Shown: positions 44,401 to 57,784 of the stretch, one piece after another
Layout of the letters: the number at the start of each line of letters is the position of its first letter
Position numbering within the stretch: the stretch's first letter is position 1
Origin: Helicoverpa zea
Taxonomy: Eukaryota; Arthropoda; Insecta; Lepidoptera; Noctuidae
Direction of reading: 5' to 3'
DNA: 64,000 nucleotides
NCBI RefSeq assembly: GCF_022581195.2
Contig: NC_061474.1
Coordinates: forward strand, 4,774,001 to 4,838,000
Notes under the pieces: generated by a model
Told to the model about the DNA's origin: nothing
Seen by the model: the letters and a program-made list of their open reading frames with translations, nothing else
The model's database searches: none
Made by a program: the position numbers and the translations under genes

Positions 44401-47400
44401 TTTCTGCAGTTTACGAATAAAATGTCACCCTAAAAAACATGTTTTCACCTATAACATTTTATAATTCTGTAATATTTCGAACACATTTGTGGTATTAAAA
44501 TGAAAGATCGAAAATGTTACATTCAACATTCAAAAAAAGCCTTTTCATAAAATGTCCGAGCTAGGCGTTAATGTATTTGCATAATAAACGTTTCTTTGCT
44601 CAGAGGAAAAGTGGGACACACTACAAAGTCAACCTAGTTTGCCTATTCTAAAGAGAACTCTTTAAAAAGACCGACAGACTTGGCCAGAGAAAATTAAGTT
44701 TCCCAAAATGTGCTTTGGTACTTTTTTTTTCTTAGTTTCTTAATTAAAGTAATATAAAGATATATAATCTCGGAGTATTGTGACATTGCGGGACTATAGG
44801 GGCCTTTTGTAGAAGAGATTGGTATAAGAAATATGCACGTAGTGTGCAGTTTTTGATGAAAGAATTTTGTGGAGCAATAAAAAAGCAATAAATTGAGTGA
44901 TATATCGTCCATTTAATTTACTTTGTCTATGTTCATGCATCCAACACTTGGTAATTTCCTTTAGGTCTTTCAGGAAATTAATATTTTCTCCCAACTTTAC
45001 TCTATTTGCCGCTACGGAACTTTTATTTCATTTATTGCAACCTTAAGACACTACATTTAAATAAAACCTAGTAATTTAATATTGGAATCATAAAATAATC
45101 TCTTTGTACCTACTAGTTCTCTCTCTAATTAGTTAAGTCAGACTCCATGAAGCAGAAAGCACTTCAGATCTTCACAGTAATTCAGTCAAACTTCAGAAAT
45201 TACAAGCTGAAAGCTGAATAGGCTATGATAAAGTAGTCAGTATTAAAGCAAAGAGTTTCCATTATCTAAGGGTCGAGGCCAGTGCTGGGATTGTCATTGA
45301 CAAATGATCACGGAAAACAATAGGACTTATCGTGACATGGTGTCAGGGAAGCAACTGACCAGTGGCGATCGTTAATTTCAAAGCTGACGTTTTCCTGGTT
45401 TCTATAAAGTGGTGGGAATCTGTTAGAATTTGTTAGATTGTTTTTAACCGATTAACGATATTACACAATAATCAAATTCCCAAAAAAATGGTTTTCAATT
45501 TGACCGCGTAATATATATTTTCTCTTGCATCCCAGTTTTTGCGGACATACAAACCCAATTTTTTCTCAAGAACCATCTGTTTGTGGAAACTATAAAAACA
45601 GTTTATCGTGAGAACTTCTTGTATAATTAGTGTAAGTCATAGTTATTATAGCACGCGATAAAATACTAAAATTGTTAGAAAGTAAAACAGCTTTATTTAA
45701 TTACAGGATAGATTATAGGGCCGCGACACGTTCAAGGTTGACACAACAATTAGGACCATACACATTTATTTATTTTTATTTTTATTTTTAGTTACGTCGT
45801 CTTTTCTCTTATTCCTTTTATTTAACTAGAATTTCTGATAACCAACTGATGTTTTGGCTACTTTTCCATCCGCCTAAACAGGCATTTAATGTCAAAACAG
45901 TTGCAATAACAAACCATTTTTCTATACCAATGTTTTTGTGTAGGTAGACATTATTCATAATATTTGTATTGTTAAAAACTATGTACGTAGAAAAAAGGCG
46001 TACAAAAAATTCTAGATAGGAAACTAGATATGACATAGAAATAACATCCATCACTGGAACAGATTGAACTGTTTGCCCACGTAATTCGGTAAAAGGATTC
46101 CTTCGTAAAATACTTTATCTACTAATGGACATAGGCTCATATTACTTCGTACTATGGATTTATCTAGGCTATGTCCCTCAAGTATCACTTTCCTTAACGA
46201 ATGAGGTACTAAGTTATACGCATGGAGAGCAATATGACTAGCGGAGGTGCCATAACAGAAAATCGCCTAAAAAAGGAGTATGCTAAAATTCGGGTGAGTG
46301 GCGGTCGAGGAATGTTATTATTTTCGCCCTTATACGCCTTCTTTGTAATGCTAAAACTTGTCTCAGAGAACTGTAACGACTCGTTAGTTAACTCGTATCT
46401 GATCTTTTTGGTCATGCCCACTGTACGAAATTGACCTAGAAGAAGGCGCCTGACCTACCTGCATTGTGGCATCTCCGCTCATCTTTCCTTCCGTGGTCAT
46501 ACGTATAATACGTCTCTAGGGCTGCCTCGCAACCATTTAGGTGGACAAACTTAGTAACAAGTTTTCTTAGGGAGTTGATAACCGTAAGTGAGGGACGGTA
46601 CTCGTTAGGAAAGTTAGCCATAGGGGTCGCTGAACATTAATTTGTTTGTGGCAGCCCTAGCGCAAAGTTCCTGGTGCTGGTTTTGGTAAAGTGTTTCGTT
46701 TATTGATTACCCATTTACATTATTGAAATCTATAAACTAGAAAGAGTGGCTCTTAGTAAACAATTCATAATGTCTCAAGAATTTGTTTCCTGAGAATCCG
46801 GCCGAATATTTCAGGAAATCATACCCGAAAGCTAAAGTACACTTTTCGTAGTTTGACTGAAATTTTATTTAAACATTTATAACTCATGCATCATGGTATG
46901 GCAAGTTTAATTTGCTGTAATATAATCGTAGGTATTTGGGTATGCGATACAACCGCCAAATTAAAAGCATCGATTACTTAGCAAAAACTATTTAACCAAA
47001 GACAGGCACAATCTTTTGAGTATTAATATTACAAGCAACAGTCCCCAAGATTAGATCTAAGACCCTTCACACTATTACTAACAACAACAGCTTGTAACAT
47101 TCCTACCCAAAAGCCAAGACACTCACACATAGACACACAGATACTCTCTCTCACATACACATATACATATGATGACGAAACTTGTAAGCATTTTCCCACA
47201 GTCTTTTGTTTCTCTGAATCATTTGTCAGCGACAAGGCAGCCTTGAATGAATCACAAAGCGAGGGTTCAGGGACGGTGACGTATCATGAGCTTGGTATGA
47301 TAGGTGTTTGGAAATAGAAGGCGATGTGACGAAAATAGGTTCGGCATTAAAGTTGGAATTTGGTAAAGGTGGTATGATTTTTCGTTGTGCAAAAATTATT

Positions 47401-47487
47401 GCTTGGTATCTGAAAGATTTAAATACAATTTTGAAATTTAAACTACTGAAAAATTAAATTGATATTTTTCAAATTACATAGTTAAGT
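41460..47487. other. long gene-free, mostly anonymous stretch
   Basis: No frame above about 85 codons and no recognisable domain. A weak relative of the polyA-tailed repeat (4540-4727) lies near 43280-43365. A somewhat GC-richer block at 46200-46660 has overlapping 60-70 codon frames on both strands but no homology I recognise. The remainder is plain AT-rich sequence. Confidence 0.5.
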
Positions 47488-47547
47488 TACAGCCTTTTTA
47501 TCGTCCCATTGCTGGGCACAGGCTTTATCTCACGTGGAAAAGGATAA
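47488..47547 (+). repeat. SINE-like 3' fragment
   Basis: ACAGCCTTTTTATCGTCCCA, then TTGCTGGGCACAGGC: same block as 609-676. Confidence 0.6.
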
Positions 47548-48679
47548 CATAGCTTTCTTTTGAATATTTATACATTAAAATATGCCTTTACTCTTGTCGT
47601 TACATATTTTCACGATCCCAAAACTACTACCATTTATTGCTCCTGCTATTTAAGAAACAAATAAACTGCCTGAAAAACAAAGAAACAAAATACCGTAGCT
47701 AACTTTAGCCATTTGTAGGTGTCTAATTTTAGTCTAGACAATATGTTACCGCCTGTCTTCCGACGCCTCCCTGCCGCCATTAAGTGAGACAATTTGATTG
47801 TCATTCAACGACAGGTTTATTTATACCGATTCTAACGTTAATATCGTTTGGGGAACGGTCTATTAATTTTATGGGCCCAATTGAGATGCCTTTCAGCTAC
47901 CTTAATCGATGGACAATGTCTCGGGAATTCGGCTGTGACGTCACGCTGATGGCTGTTTGTTTGTACCATGGAGTAGGAAGTAAATGGAGGTCTTGACCGT
48001 TCGACTTTCGACAAATTAGAGAGGGAATCAATTGGCACATGCGAAAAACTCGTAGTAGATAGTAAAGTCCACATTAAGACATGACGGTGTTCTGAAATAA
48101 AGCTTTTATTGGGCAGTTTTTTTGGCACGAAAATATTTTATATTTAAGGCAAGCCAATATTTTGATGCCATTCGGCGTTCAAATTGCGATTAAAATGTGC
48201 AGTAACACATAATTAATTCTAAATAAAGTCAACTAATCAAAAACAAGTACTTTAATAGGTTTTTTATGCAATGCATGCATGAGTTTGGACAAGTAGAAAG
48301 AATGTAGGTACAGGTTAAAAAATAAATTAACCTCCAAACAATGTAGCTTCTCCATTCTTCCCTTATCACTTAACGAGGTCTTTGGACCTATAAACCTGAA
48401 TTCCATTTATTATAATAGAGGCTGTTTATTCGTCACAACAATGTTGTTTCCATTCGTAACTTTGTCAATTGTCAGCGGAGTGTTAAAATGTTAATGCTCA
48501 GTTGACTCGGCCTTTCTAATTCATTTTCAAATTACTGCCAATAAATTATGTATAGGAAGACTCTTTTTTATCGTATTTTTTTTTAGCTTTTGATGAAGAA
48601 TTTCAATTTGAATATGTTTTTTTCTGTGTCAAGTATGTTATGACTAATCCTGGTAAAAAGGAGTGACAACTACATATAT

Positions 48680-48895
48680 GGCATACGTAAGTATATGTAG
48701 GACCAAGTTTTACCAATCTATACATATTTTTGTTTGTTTGTTTTTATCCTAAAAGCTCAGAAACTACTTAACTGATTTGAAAAATTCATTCACTGTTGGA
48801 AAGCTACATTCTTCCCGAGTAACATGGGCTATATTTTATCTCGGTACGGGCACTACCTCCCATGGGACGTGGGAGAAACCGCGGGAAAACTGAAG
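48680..48895 (+). repeat. dispersed moth repeat (AGAAACTACTTAACTG)
   Basis: AAGCTCAGAAACTACTTAAC, TTCACTGTTGGAAAGCTACA, ATCTCGGTACGGGC and AACCGCGGGAAAAC match the repeat at 24840-25015. Confidence 0.6.
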
Positions 48896-51800
48896 ATTAT
48901 TAAAACGATATTCATTCAGTATAGTTTAAAATAATAAACTACCCATCCAAACTAACTTTAGGATAACTTATATTAGTTGTAACGTTAAAATATGTTTCCA
49001 AAGGATTAATTTATTTCGAGAAGCGCCCACTATCGTAGCTAAAATAGACTTTTCAATCAATAGTTTACAGGTACATTAATTTTCAAGGTGACTAATGAAC
49101 GATCAAAAGTTAGAACATTAATTTAGACATTTGTTTGTTAAACAAGAGGTGAAAATGAAACACACAAATGATTCAAAACTACTTTCTTACTTTGCTACAA
49201 GCGCTAGGCATTTAGAAACAGACAAACAAACGTATAAAACTGCATAATTCTGGCTGTAAAAATATACGTAGGTATTCATGTGACTCATGTTTGGCACAAC
49301 GAATTTAACGCTAGAAAACGGGTTTTTTTGAAAAACGGAGAATTAGAAATAGTGGAAAAAGCGCTTGGGAATTATTCAACATTTGTATGGATTTTGCTAT
49401 CAGAGTGCTCTCACTCTAGCAGTTTGGCATAGGCCGGGCGAAAATCTGTAGCGTGTCATTTCATTCGAGCTTGAAATTAGTTGTTTAGGGTCACAGTTAT
49501 CGCGCGAAAGAAATGCAAATAATCTGCTACTTTCAAGAAGTTTTAATGTAACTAATATGAATATTTTAATAAAAGTTCTTCTTTCTTTAGGTGACCCCTT
49601 GTAAATGATATCAGATAAATGTTTTTATTTATTTATTTATTTATTTACCAAAGAAGTTTTTATGACTCACAGTAGTAAAGATTTGTATGTAACTAAAGGT
49701 CGTACTGGATGTCTTCTGTTACCTAAGTACAGAGGGCTTGGTAATAAGTGACCAAATGTACTACTTGGTACCTGATACTTTGGGGAAATCACGCATGACG
49801 GTGAAGTTGTGTAGGTAATATTGTACAACAGCAGTGCATATTGGTAAAGAATTCCCCAGGGTTCAAACATCAAGTAATTTAGATCAATTGAAGTTCTTAG
49901 TTTGGTTTACAGACTTGTAAAGGTCTGTAATGATTTTCTTTCAGAAATAAAAATGAAACCTACTATTCTTAGATGGTGGCATGCTCCAAATAATGTTTGC
50001 GTAATCACTGATGTTCTTCTAGCTTGCAGAAGATGTGAGATTTTTTGAGAATGTTACGGCATCCATAGAACTTGAAGGAACTTGAAGGAAAAACGGCAGA
50101 AGGCGTTATGTTTGATTATGTAAAGGTATTTTCATGAAGCTACTTCTCAGTTCTTCTTTATGTGTGCGTGACGTGTGCACTATAGTCAGCTGTGTGTGTT
50201 GGTTATTTTTGATATTTCAAATCTGCTTGACGTTCCCTGACGACCAAATTTTGATTCATAATTAATATGTAAATACTCTTTCCAAGAAAATTGTTATTTA
50301 ATTGCTGTCCTTTAACATTTTTTTTTAGTAATTTGTATGTAAAATAAGTAGGCTTTTTGTGCGTTGGAGGCTAAATGGGTACGACAAATACTGGTAGCGT
50401 GTTCTTATTACGATGTTATCACAAAGCGGTTCATACAAATGTTAATTAATTCGTACCAATATTAGTTTCTATTCGTTTTAGGTCAACCGCTTGACTGATT
50501 AGCCGCAGATATGTATCTGTAACCCCTCATGAAATATAAAGTATAAATGTTACGAAGCTACACTTTTATTGCACAGTTTTACTGCGAAAAATATAGCTTT
50601 GTACCCTTTTGTGTAACAAATATATTTGTTTTATAGTTTTGAAACACGCGACGAGGGATAATTGGCGTCGAAATGCCTATTTCTGGAAAGCAATTGTTTT
50701 TAATTATATTTGTTGGCTGTTTCGAACTGATTGTTTTGTAATGTACCGAAGTGTCGTGCCTGAAATAGTTTTGCTTTTCTTTATTTAATTTGAAGTGACA
50801 AATTTTATAAATATTATGCCAGTTCTACCAGTTTTATTTGTAAAGACGGCATATTATGTTGTTTTTGATTAATGAAAAGCGTGATTACTCGGTACTTTAT
50901 ATTTCGTTTGTTACAAACAATTGACTGTAGTAAAATCGTTAAAAAGTTAGTCAGCATAATCATATTTGGGGCAGATTTTTTTTTATATACATTCTTTCGA
51001 TCCAATTTAAGATAAGATAGGTATCTCATTATTACTTGGAAACTTAAAATGTTAGAAGGTCTTATAGGAACTTTGTTTTGTAGGCTAATCATATACACCT
51101 TGAAATAAACGTAATTTTTGACTTTGATTGCTCTTTTCAGCAAAATTAAGATAGAAATCTAACGTGATTATTAATTTACAAATTACGTCTTACCCGTAAT
51201 CAGGCAAAAGTTAAATAACATGTAATCTTGACTGAATTGACACAGTTCTTTGACCTTCTTAAAACAAGGCCTTTGTTAACATTTTACAGCGACCTCAGGA
51301 ATTTACGTCTAATTTGTAACGTTGGCTTTTAATAGAATAGCTTAGATTACAGTTTGTTAAAACATTTTATAGGCGAACTTTGTAATTTTGGATGTTTAAA
51401 ATAATAGTGATAATTATTAGCGGTTAGGCTACTTATAATAAGGGTGGTTTTTATATAAGAACTTAAACCCTACTGGTGTACTTTTAGGTATATCTATGAC
51501 TAGCCTTTTTGTCCAAATAATCTTTCTGTTTGTGTAAAAATAGCCATAATTATGCCGGTTTAGGTCTTTTACGCTATGTATTCAATATTTTATTACAATT
51601 TTTGGATATACCTACTTCGATACAATTCGATGTCATTGTATGAGTTATGAGTACCTATGGAAGCTCTTTTGACAAGCGTTTAACAAGCAAAATTAAATTG
51701 AATCTTTCATCACCTGTCGTGTACGTTTACATATTAGTCTCCTAGCCTAGTAAACTTGAGTCAGTCAACTCGATCCGATTGGCCGATCCCATTGGTACGC

Positions 51801-52184
51801 AAGCGTCAGTAATCTGGACCAATTAAGGCAGGTGCCTAAGAGCCTGAGTGGTTCAATTAGTGTTCAGCCATTAGCCACTGTGGTACTGTTGTTAGGGGAG
51901 GAGATTTGATATATGACGGAAGGACGGCTTTAAAGGTGGTTCGATTGTTGTGGGGTTATTTTGGTTTTGAGGTAATGAAAAATTGTTTTTATGTCACTCT
52001 TATGTTCAAGGTGAGTAGAGGTTAAGAGAATGTATATATAGGTATATAATGTGTAGTTAAGTAGTTTGCTGAACAATTTCGAAATGGAAATATGAACTTG
52101 TAAGATGGTAGGTACTGTCATTTTCATCTACAGGTCTGTTGTATAAGATTCTACTGGGACTGCGGGATTTTCCTAAAAGTTACC
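48896..52184. other. anonymous sequence with a short ATTT microsatellite
   Basis: No gene is supported. An ATTT run lies at 49626-49647. The 109-codon minus-strand frame at 50814-51143 is AT-driven and shows no motif. Confidence 0.5.
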
Positions 52185-52275
52185 ACTGCTCTGGTACAAA
52201 GAAATACAGAAAGACAAAAGATGGATTTTGATCAACAAAAGTCTTACAATACCTCTCGCTGCACCACAGCTGTCA
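52185..52275 (+). repeat. decayed relative of the polyA-tailed repeat
   Basis: CTCTGGTACAAAGAAATACA, GATGGATTTTGATCAACAAA and AGTCTTACAATACCTCTCGC align to CCTGGTACATAAAAGGCC, CGACGGTTTTTAGTCAG and GTCTGACACTCCCTCACC of 4540-4727. Confidence 0.55.
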
Positions 52276-52539
52276 TTCATATGAAGATTCTCCATCTCAT
52301 AAAAAAATACATAGGTGTCCCAAAGTCAGTTTATTACTTCTCCAAAAATAACCTTTTAAACTGAGGACACAAATATGAGGGCATGTAAGCTCTTACCACA
52401 CATCATATAAAATTCACCAGCCAGAGATAAAAATAAAAGCCCATAGAGCTATGAACCTAAAGAGGTTCATTGAAAAATCTGAATAAATTATTAAGTGGTG
52501 AACGAGTATCGTCACAGTTTAGATAAATTTTACTGTAAT

Positions 52540-52708
52540 CAGTTGTGAAGCTACCTACTAATGTTCGTAAAAATGTCAGTCACATACGTTTGTGCATCGA
52601 CGAGCTTTTACCGGTGCTACCGGTGCTGTCAGTACTGAGTGTCGTGCATCGAGCACATGCGTGTGTGAGTGACATTGTTATGAACGTTAGTACGTAGCTT
52701 CACAACTG
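52540..52708. mobile_element. MITE family C, intact copy
   Basis: A 169 bp element. CAGTTGTGAAGCTACCTACT at the left is inverted as AGTACGTAGCTTCACAACTG at the right. TIRs are about 45 bp and include ATGTCAGTCAC and GTGAGTGACAT. The core ACCGGTGCTACCGGTGCTGT is shared with the interrupted copy at 20827-21220. Confidence 0.82.
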
Positions 52709-53880
52709 AGTGCCTAGTGCGAGTTTTGCAAGTTAACTTTTTCGATGCGAAGATTGTCATACCATTCAATCTCGTAGCACTTATCTTAGAATTGTTTATT
52801 TAATAAAGACTGTCATCGGAACTTGGTCGTATTACACTCGAGCTCACTTTTGCGAGAATAAATGTTATTAACCGGCAAATTGACAACACACAAACACAAC
52901 ACAACATACGACACTTTATTTCAATAGACTTTAAATAACGTACCTATCGAGTTGCGAACGCTCACATAACTCGGAATCAGCACACTGTTAACAAGATAAT
53001 ATATTTAAACTGTGGTATCATTGTCTAACAGACATAGTGAAGGGCTATCTAACATGTCATTACAAAGCGCATGCCATACATATTGTATGGAGTATGGAGC
53101 ACGTTTACTGAACTAAACTTGGTATGACATATCGATTGGTCTACTCCTCACTACTGTTTCTAATGGATTTTGTTAAAAGTAATAAAGATGTGTGTATTTA
53201 TGCATTTACAGCTTTATGAACTAATGGACATAACCGTTCATTTTCGATAAAATTGTTGTACGCACACGAAAAAATTTACAATCGCAAAGATGTGCAAGAT
53301 GTCCAGCATCTCAAGCTATTCCAATCTTAATCAACATTGAACCTCAAAGCTTTAAATATAAAGTTGAAAATCTATAATCTGAAGAATATAGTAGCTTGAT
53401 GTGTCTGTACACATACGAATAGCTCGGTAGTTTTGTACCTTTGACTGAGGAAGGCATGTCAATGGCGTCTCCATTTAGTTCAATGTTCTTAGTCCTTATG
53501 CCATAGCAACAAGTTTTCCCGCGTGCAGACGGCCTAAATCCTCAGGCTTAACGACGGCTTGTAATAACATTATGATAACAAAAGCTACCTACACGTTCTG
53601 TTACATGTTTAATTATAGTTGGCTTATCGCTTCGTACGTTGTTAAGCTTACGTCAAATAATATAAGAGGGAAAAGTAGCTTAAAATGTGATCAGGATTGT
53701 CATCCTTAAGCCGTTTTAAAGCAGACTTAATACAAGATTAAAATAATTTTCATTTCAAATATTCATTGTTCTGTTTTTATTTTCTGAATGCATCCAAAAT
53801 TAACTGTCATCGGCTGAAAAAATGTAATATATTATATATGTATTCATGATTTTCAAGGGAGGTTGTGCTCAATTAATATT
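52709..53880. other. anonymous sequence
   Basis: No gene or recognised element. Confidence 0.5.
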
Positions 53881-53959
53881 GAGGATAAATAGCCAACCTG
53901 GAGAATTTTATTTACATAGAATTATTTACATATTTACAATACATATAAAAAACTATCCT

Positions 53960-54215
53960 AATAAAATACAAAACAAACACTATAAATAAACGCATCAAAA
54001 AATTCGTCCCTATCGCTGTCGACTGGGAGCGTGCCCAAGAAGCTGGCAGCATTACCTCGTTGGATCGCCATGCTGATCCTTTGTCCGAGGTAATAGCCAG
54101 CCTTTTGGTCACGAGAAGCGTCAACCCGCCGCCTAGAGAGATCTTTTAATAGAATGTCCACGACCGGAAAGTTTCAACCCCAAACTGCCAACCTTGGATG
54201 GCAGCTGCACCATGC
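53960..54215 (-). pseudogene. frameshifted relative of the 3088-3588 retroelement domain
   Basis: On the minus strand FGVETFRSW is read near 54190. After a frameshift and a stop it continues DILLKDLSRR, ASRDQKAGYYLGQR, ISMAIQRGNAASFLGTLP and DEFFDAF. These line up with FGVETLGPWG, SRDPRAGFYFAQR, IAIQRGNAASLLGTLP and QFFDAM of the 3 kb fragment. The AT-rich 3' tails are also alike (TGTAAATATGTAAATAATTC here). It is an older, independent and more truncated insertion of the same family. Confidence 0.8.
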
Positions 54216-54629
54216 AACATTAGTTTTATCCTTCAGCGTAACTTTGCACTTACAATGCTGTTAAGAGTGGCCCAACCACCCAGACATACACCAACTCTGG
54301 CATAACTTAAAAAGTGTTATAAATGTAGTCATTTATATAACAAAACACTGGCTCCACAAATTCTGTTTGCTACTTTTTTATGCAAGGGGAAAACTTGTAA
54401 TGGAAAATTCTCTATCTATATCATAAACGAGTTTTCCTGGAAAACTTAAACTTTGAGCTAAGTTGCGAGAAATAGTTCCGTACTTTGCTGAAGGTAATTT
54501 GCGTCAACGGTCTTTAGCGGGGATATGGTAAGTTAGAGCTTTTCGATAGGTATAGATACGCTGGCTGAAATTGATTTCTATACTTAAGATGAAATTGTTC
54601 AAAGGTAAAGATTGAAATTCAAAGGTGCA

Positions 54630-54800
54630 TAGTTTGTTTGAACGTGCAAATCTCAGGAATTACTGGACGGGGTTGACAAATTATAATAATAATTGTATAG
54701 TCTTAAATAGCCCATTTATAGATGAAAGCTATAATATCTGTGGGGTGAAGGAGTTCCCACTGAATGTGGTATAAACCACTGATAGAAACTACTTTCACAG
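54630..54800 (+). repeat. decayed moth repeat
   Basis: AATCTCAGGAATTACTGGAC, TTGTATAGTCTTAAATAGCCC and GAAGGAGTTCCCACTGAATG follow the block order of common moth repeats (search-phrase 'agaaactactgg...agcccatttat...gggtgcgg'), heavily mutated. Confidence 0.4.
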
Positions 54801-55269
54801 TACTGCTACATATAGTACTACATATGACAGAAGTTTTTGTATTGGGACCCTCTGGTCAACCCTCTCGTCACAATCAGGTTCATGACTAAGATAATATTTA
54901 AGAAAAAAAAATCACATTTCCAAAAGTGGTTTCAAGGTATAAACTAATACATACAAATGCTAAGCTTTACAAAACACAAGCTATGAAACCTTGTGCTCAT
55001 AAAAAAAGAAAAGGTTTATACCAACTATAGCGTGTCCAAGTAAAATATGTGCAGGTCTTTATAAAGTTTAATATAAGTTATCGAGCACGTTTGTGCTATA
55101 TTTTATGCGAATCCCTATATTGTCTCTTAGGAGGCGCGTGATTTACGATGCACCGTGTTCGCTCAATGCAGTTATTATTTGACGGTGTTTTAATAAGTTT
55201 ATAGCGTCTGTGTATGTAGGTAAACAAAATCTTTTTTATTGTGGTTTAAACTTCTAAAATAAATATATC

Positions 55270-55470
55270 TGAAAATTATAAATGCGAAAGTTTTTATGTC
55301 TTGATTGAATTTATGTATTTTGTTCCCCTTCCACGCAAAAACTACAAGATGGATTTTGATGAAACTTGGCACTAATATAGCTTATGTATTAGAGTAACAT
55401 ACAGGACTACATTTTACGGGGTGTGGAAGGCAGTTCTCTCGAGAAGTGGATAAAACGTCTAGCAGAACAT
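55270..55470 (+). repeat. decayed moth repeat
   Basis: TATAAATGCGAAAGTTTTTA, ACGCAAAAACTACAAGATGG, TTTTGATGAAACTTGGCACT and AATATAGCTTATGTATTAGAG resemble the family dimerised at 34759-35113, with strong divergence. Confidence 0.45.
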
Positions 55471-55735
55471 ATAAGAAGATAGTCATATAATAAAAAAACC
55501 ACAAAGTTAAGGTGTTTTATTTGCCCTCTTCCTAAAAAGGAAAAAAATATCAAATCAATCTGAACACCGCCCACAACGTAATAAACATTTCCTATCTTCT
55601 ACTGATTATTTCCGTTTTAACATTCCATTACTTTATCATTTATCAAGATAACGGAGATAATATCTCTTTCAGCGTAATAAATATTTCATAACAGTTTCAT
55701 GCCCCTGTGGTTTCAACGCCCATGGTATTTAATTA

Positions 55736-56132
55736 AGGTGATTCTCATACTGCCCCGCATGATGCAGCGTAGCGCGTGGATGCGTTTTCTTCCGTTGCTT
55801 GTAAATATCTCCGTTTGTATGGAAAACACGCACAGTCCAACACACTGAAAATGCATCCACGCGCGTTCATGCGGATCACGCGCATACACGCGGAGAAACA
55901 TGCACCCCCGCGCGTAGGTGCGGGGCGAGACGCAAGGTATGGCACACCGAATCCCGCAGTAACGCGCGTGATTTTGAATGGGCGTGACGTGTATATTTGA
56001 AAATAGATCTCGATCGCGCGTGAGTGCGCAAAAAACCCGCACGATGATGCAGATCTGGACTCCCGCAGGAACGCGCGTAGATGCGTCGACACGCAATATG
56101 CAGCGTGACGCGGGGCAGTGTGAAGATTACCT
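55736..56132. mobile_element. TIR element H, CpG-rich interior
   Basis: The left end AGGTGATTCTCATACTGCCC and the inverted right end (AGGTAATCTTCACACTGCCC) match at 15 of 20 positions by eye. They are followed by CGC and GATGCAGCG or CGTC-type blocks. The 397 bp interior is packed with ACGCGCGT, GCGCGTG and GATGCGT words in a window that is otherwise AT-rich. It looks like a non-autonomous DNA transposon. Overlapping frames of 65-127 codons on both strands result from the GC composition. The target duplication is unresolved. Confidence 0.72.
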
Positions 56133-57378
56133 AAGAGTCTCGAAATATTGTACTTGCATCGTTTATACTTTTTAGGTACTGCGGGTCCTTCAGATGTCCC
56201 TAACTGGGATTGTTGTCCCGTAAGTCCGTCTGTCTGTCTTATCGGTTTTTTTTTCTCTCAAGAACCCATAGACATAAAGGTATGAAAAGAAGAAATGGTA
56301 AAAAAGACAAGTAAGGTTGGGTTCAAATGACATTAATCAATACAAAAAAAAAAAATCGAAGCCTGCTTTTTAACTGAGTAAAAGATACCAGATGCACAGA
56401 CAGATTGAGCTTCTGTTTGATTACACTAAGAATATGAGCAAAAGAACCATAAAACCAATGAAATAACAAATAACTAAAGAGAATGAACATGAATAACATT
56501 CGGTTTTACGAAGTCATTTCCTGAGTGACGGCGCACAAATTAAAATGGGAGGATGTTCAATGAATGCGTTTCATACGGAGATGTGTGTTGTGAAAACACG
56601 TAGATAATTAAAAACCGAAGCTGATTATTAATTACGGGGTTTTCACACTTTGTTCAGTAATTAATTAGATAATTATCTACTTGACACTAAGATTTAATTT
56701 ATTTGCATTGTATGACGTTTTCACAGCCGCAACAAGAATATCTGATTACAATATAATAACATAATACAAGAATACTAAATCATATCCATTTCCATGAAAA
56801 ATATTCAGTTACTTTGCATGAAATATCTTCGAACTTTTATAATAGGTGACAAAACGTGAGTGAAATGTATATGCACTACGGTTCTTAGCAATTCTGTGTC
56901 TTTTGTTGTCAAACAACATTCAATTTTTGAATAAACGAACCTTAAATTTCTATGGAAAAACTTATTTACAGGTAAAAGATAATAAAAACCAAAGTCAGAC
57001 AATAAAAATATTATGTCTCCAAAAGGCTGCAGTTCCTGTTGATGCAAAATGAATGAAAGTAAACAAGGAAAAATAATTATGTACATAAAAATCTATCACA
57101 AATCCGTAGTTATTTCTCACTATTTCTCAGTCATATGCAAGTCAACTTTCCTTAAACATTCTAACCCTTAACAATCCCTCCATAGTTAGTTAAACAAAAG
57201 AATGGGAACACCATATCATTGGTTGGTCCCCGAGCTCGGTTACTAGGGCGCCCCGTTTCCCTCACATCTTAAGGGATAACTAGTTAAGTGTAATTGTATA
57301 CAGCATCTACAACCATTGATGTCATACAGTAGGTTGTCTTGATTTATCAAGAACTTATAGTTTGTGTTTGAATATCGT
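56133..57378. other. anonymous sequence
   Basis: A short TCTGTCTGTCT string near 56228 and a 10 bp A run near 56344 are present. No gene recognised. Confidence 0.5.
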
Positions 57379-57395
57379 ACTTTGTTTCTAAATAA

Positions 57396-57784
57396 GAAAG
57401 TCGTGGTGGCCTAGTTCGTAAAGGACCAACCTCTCAAGTATGAGGGCGCGGGTTCGATCCCAGGTCAGGCAAGTACCAATGCAACTTTTCTAAGTTTGTA
57501 TGTACTTTCTAAGTATATCTTAGACACCATGGACTGTGTTTCGGATGGCACGTTAAACTGTAGGTCCCGACTGTCATTGAACATCCTTGGCAGTCGTTAC
57601 GGGTAGTCAGAAGCCAGTAAGTCTGACACCATTCTAACCAAGGGGTATCGGGTTGCCCGGGTAACTGGGTTGAGGAGGTCAGATAGGCAGTCGCTTCTTG
57701 TAAAGCACTGGTACTCAGCTGAATCCGGTTAGACTGGAAGCCGACCCCAACACGATTGGGAAAAAGGCTCGGAGGATGATGATG
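57396..57784 (+). mobile_element. complete tRNA-derived SINE with 17 bp target duplication
   Basis: The head carries an A-box-like TGGCCTAGTTCG (57407-57418) and a near-perfect B box GGTTCGATCCC (57451-57461), the internal RNA polymerase III promoter. The body continues with GCAAGTACCAATGCAACTTT, then a CAGTCGTTACGGGTAGTCAG block. The tail is GACCCCAACACGATTGGG, then CTCGGAGGATGATGATG, the trinucleotide tail of RTE-mobilised SINEs. The flanks ACTTTGTTTCTAAATAA (57379-57395 and 57785-57801) are a perfect 17 bp duplication, so both ends are fixed and insertion is recent. Tail fragments of the family are at 6720 and 12445, and a head-containing variant at 39142-39411. Confidence 0.92.

Noticed and set aside
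46211..46300. ATG-led segment (MTSGGAITENRLKKEYAKIR) followed by GTGAGT, as a first exon
   Set aside because: The first residues look protein-like and a donor follows. However, I recognise no family, no promoter motif precedes it, and no second exon is visible. Left unannotated.
55713..56096. Overlapping 115-127 codon minus-strand frames and plus-strand frames in the CpG-rich block
   Set aside because: Long frames in several phases on both strands are expected from high GC inside a non-coding TIR element. No domain is recognisable.
57396..57470. A functional tRNA gene
   Set aside because: A and B box words are present, but there is no clean cloverleaf. The sequence continues into a SINE body with target duplications.
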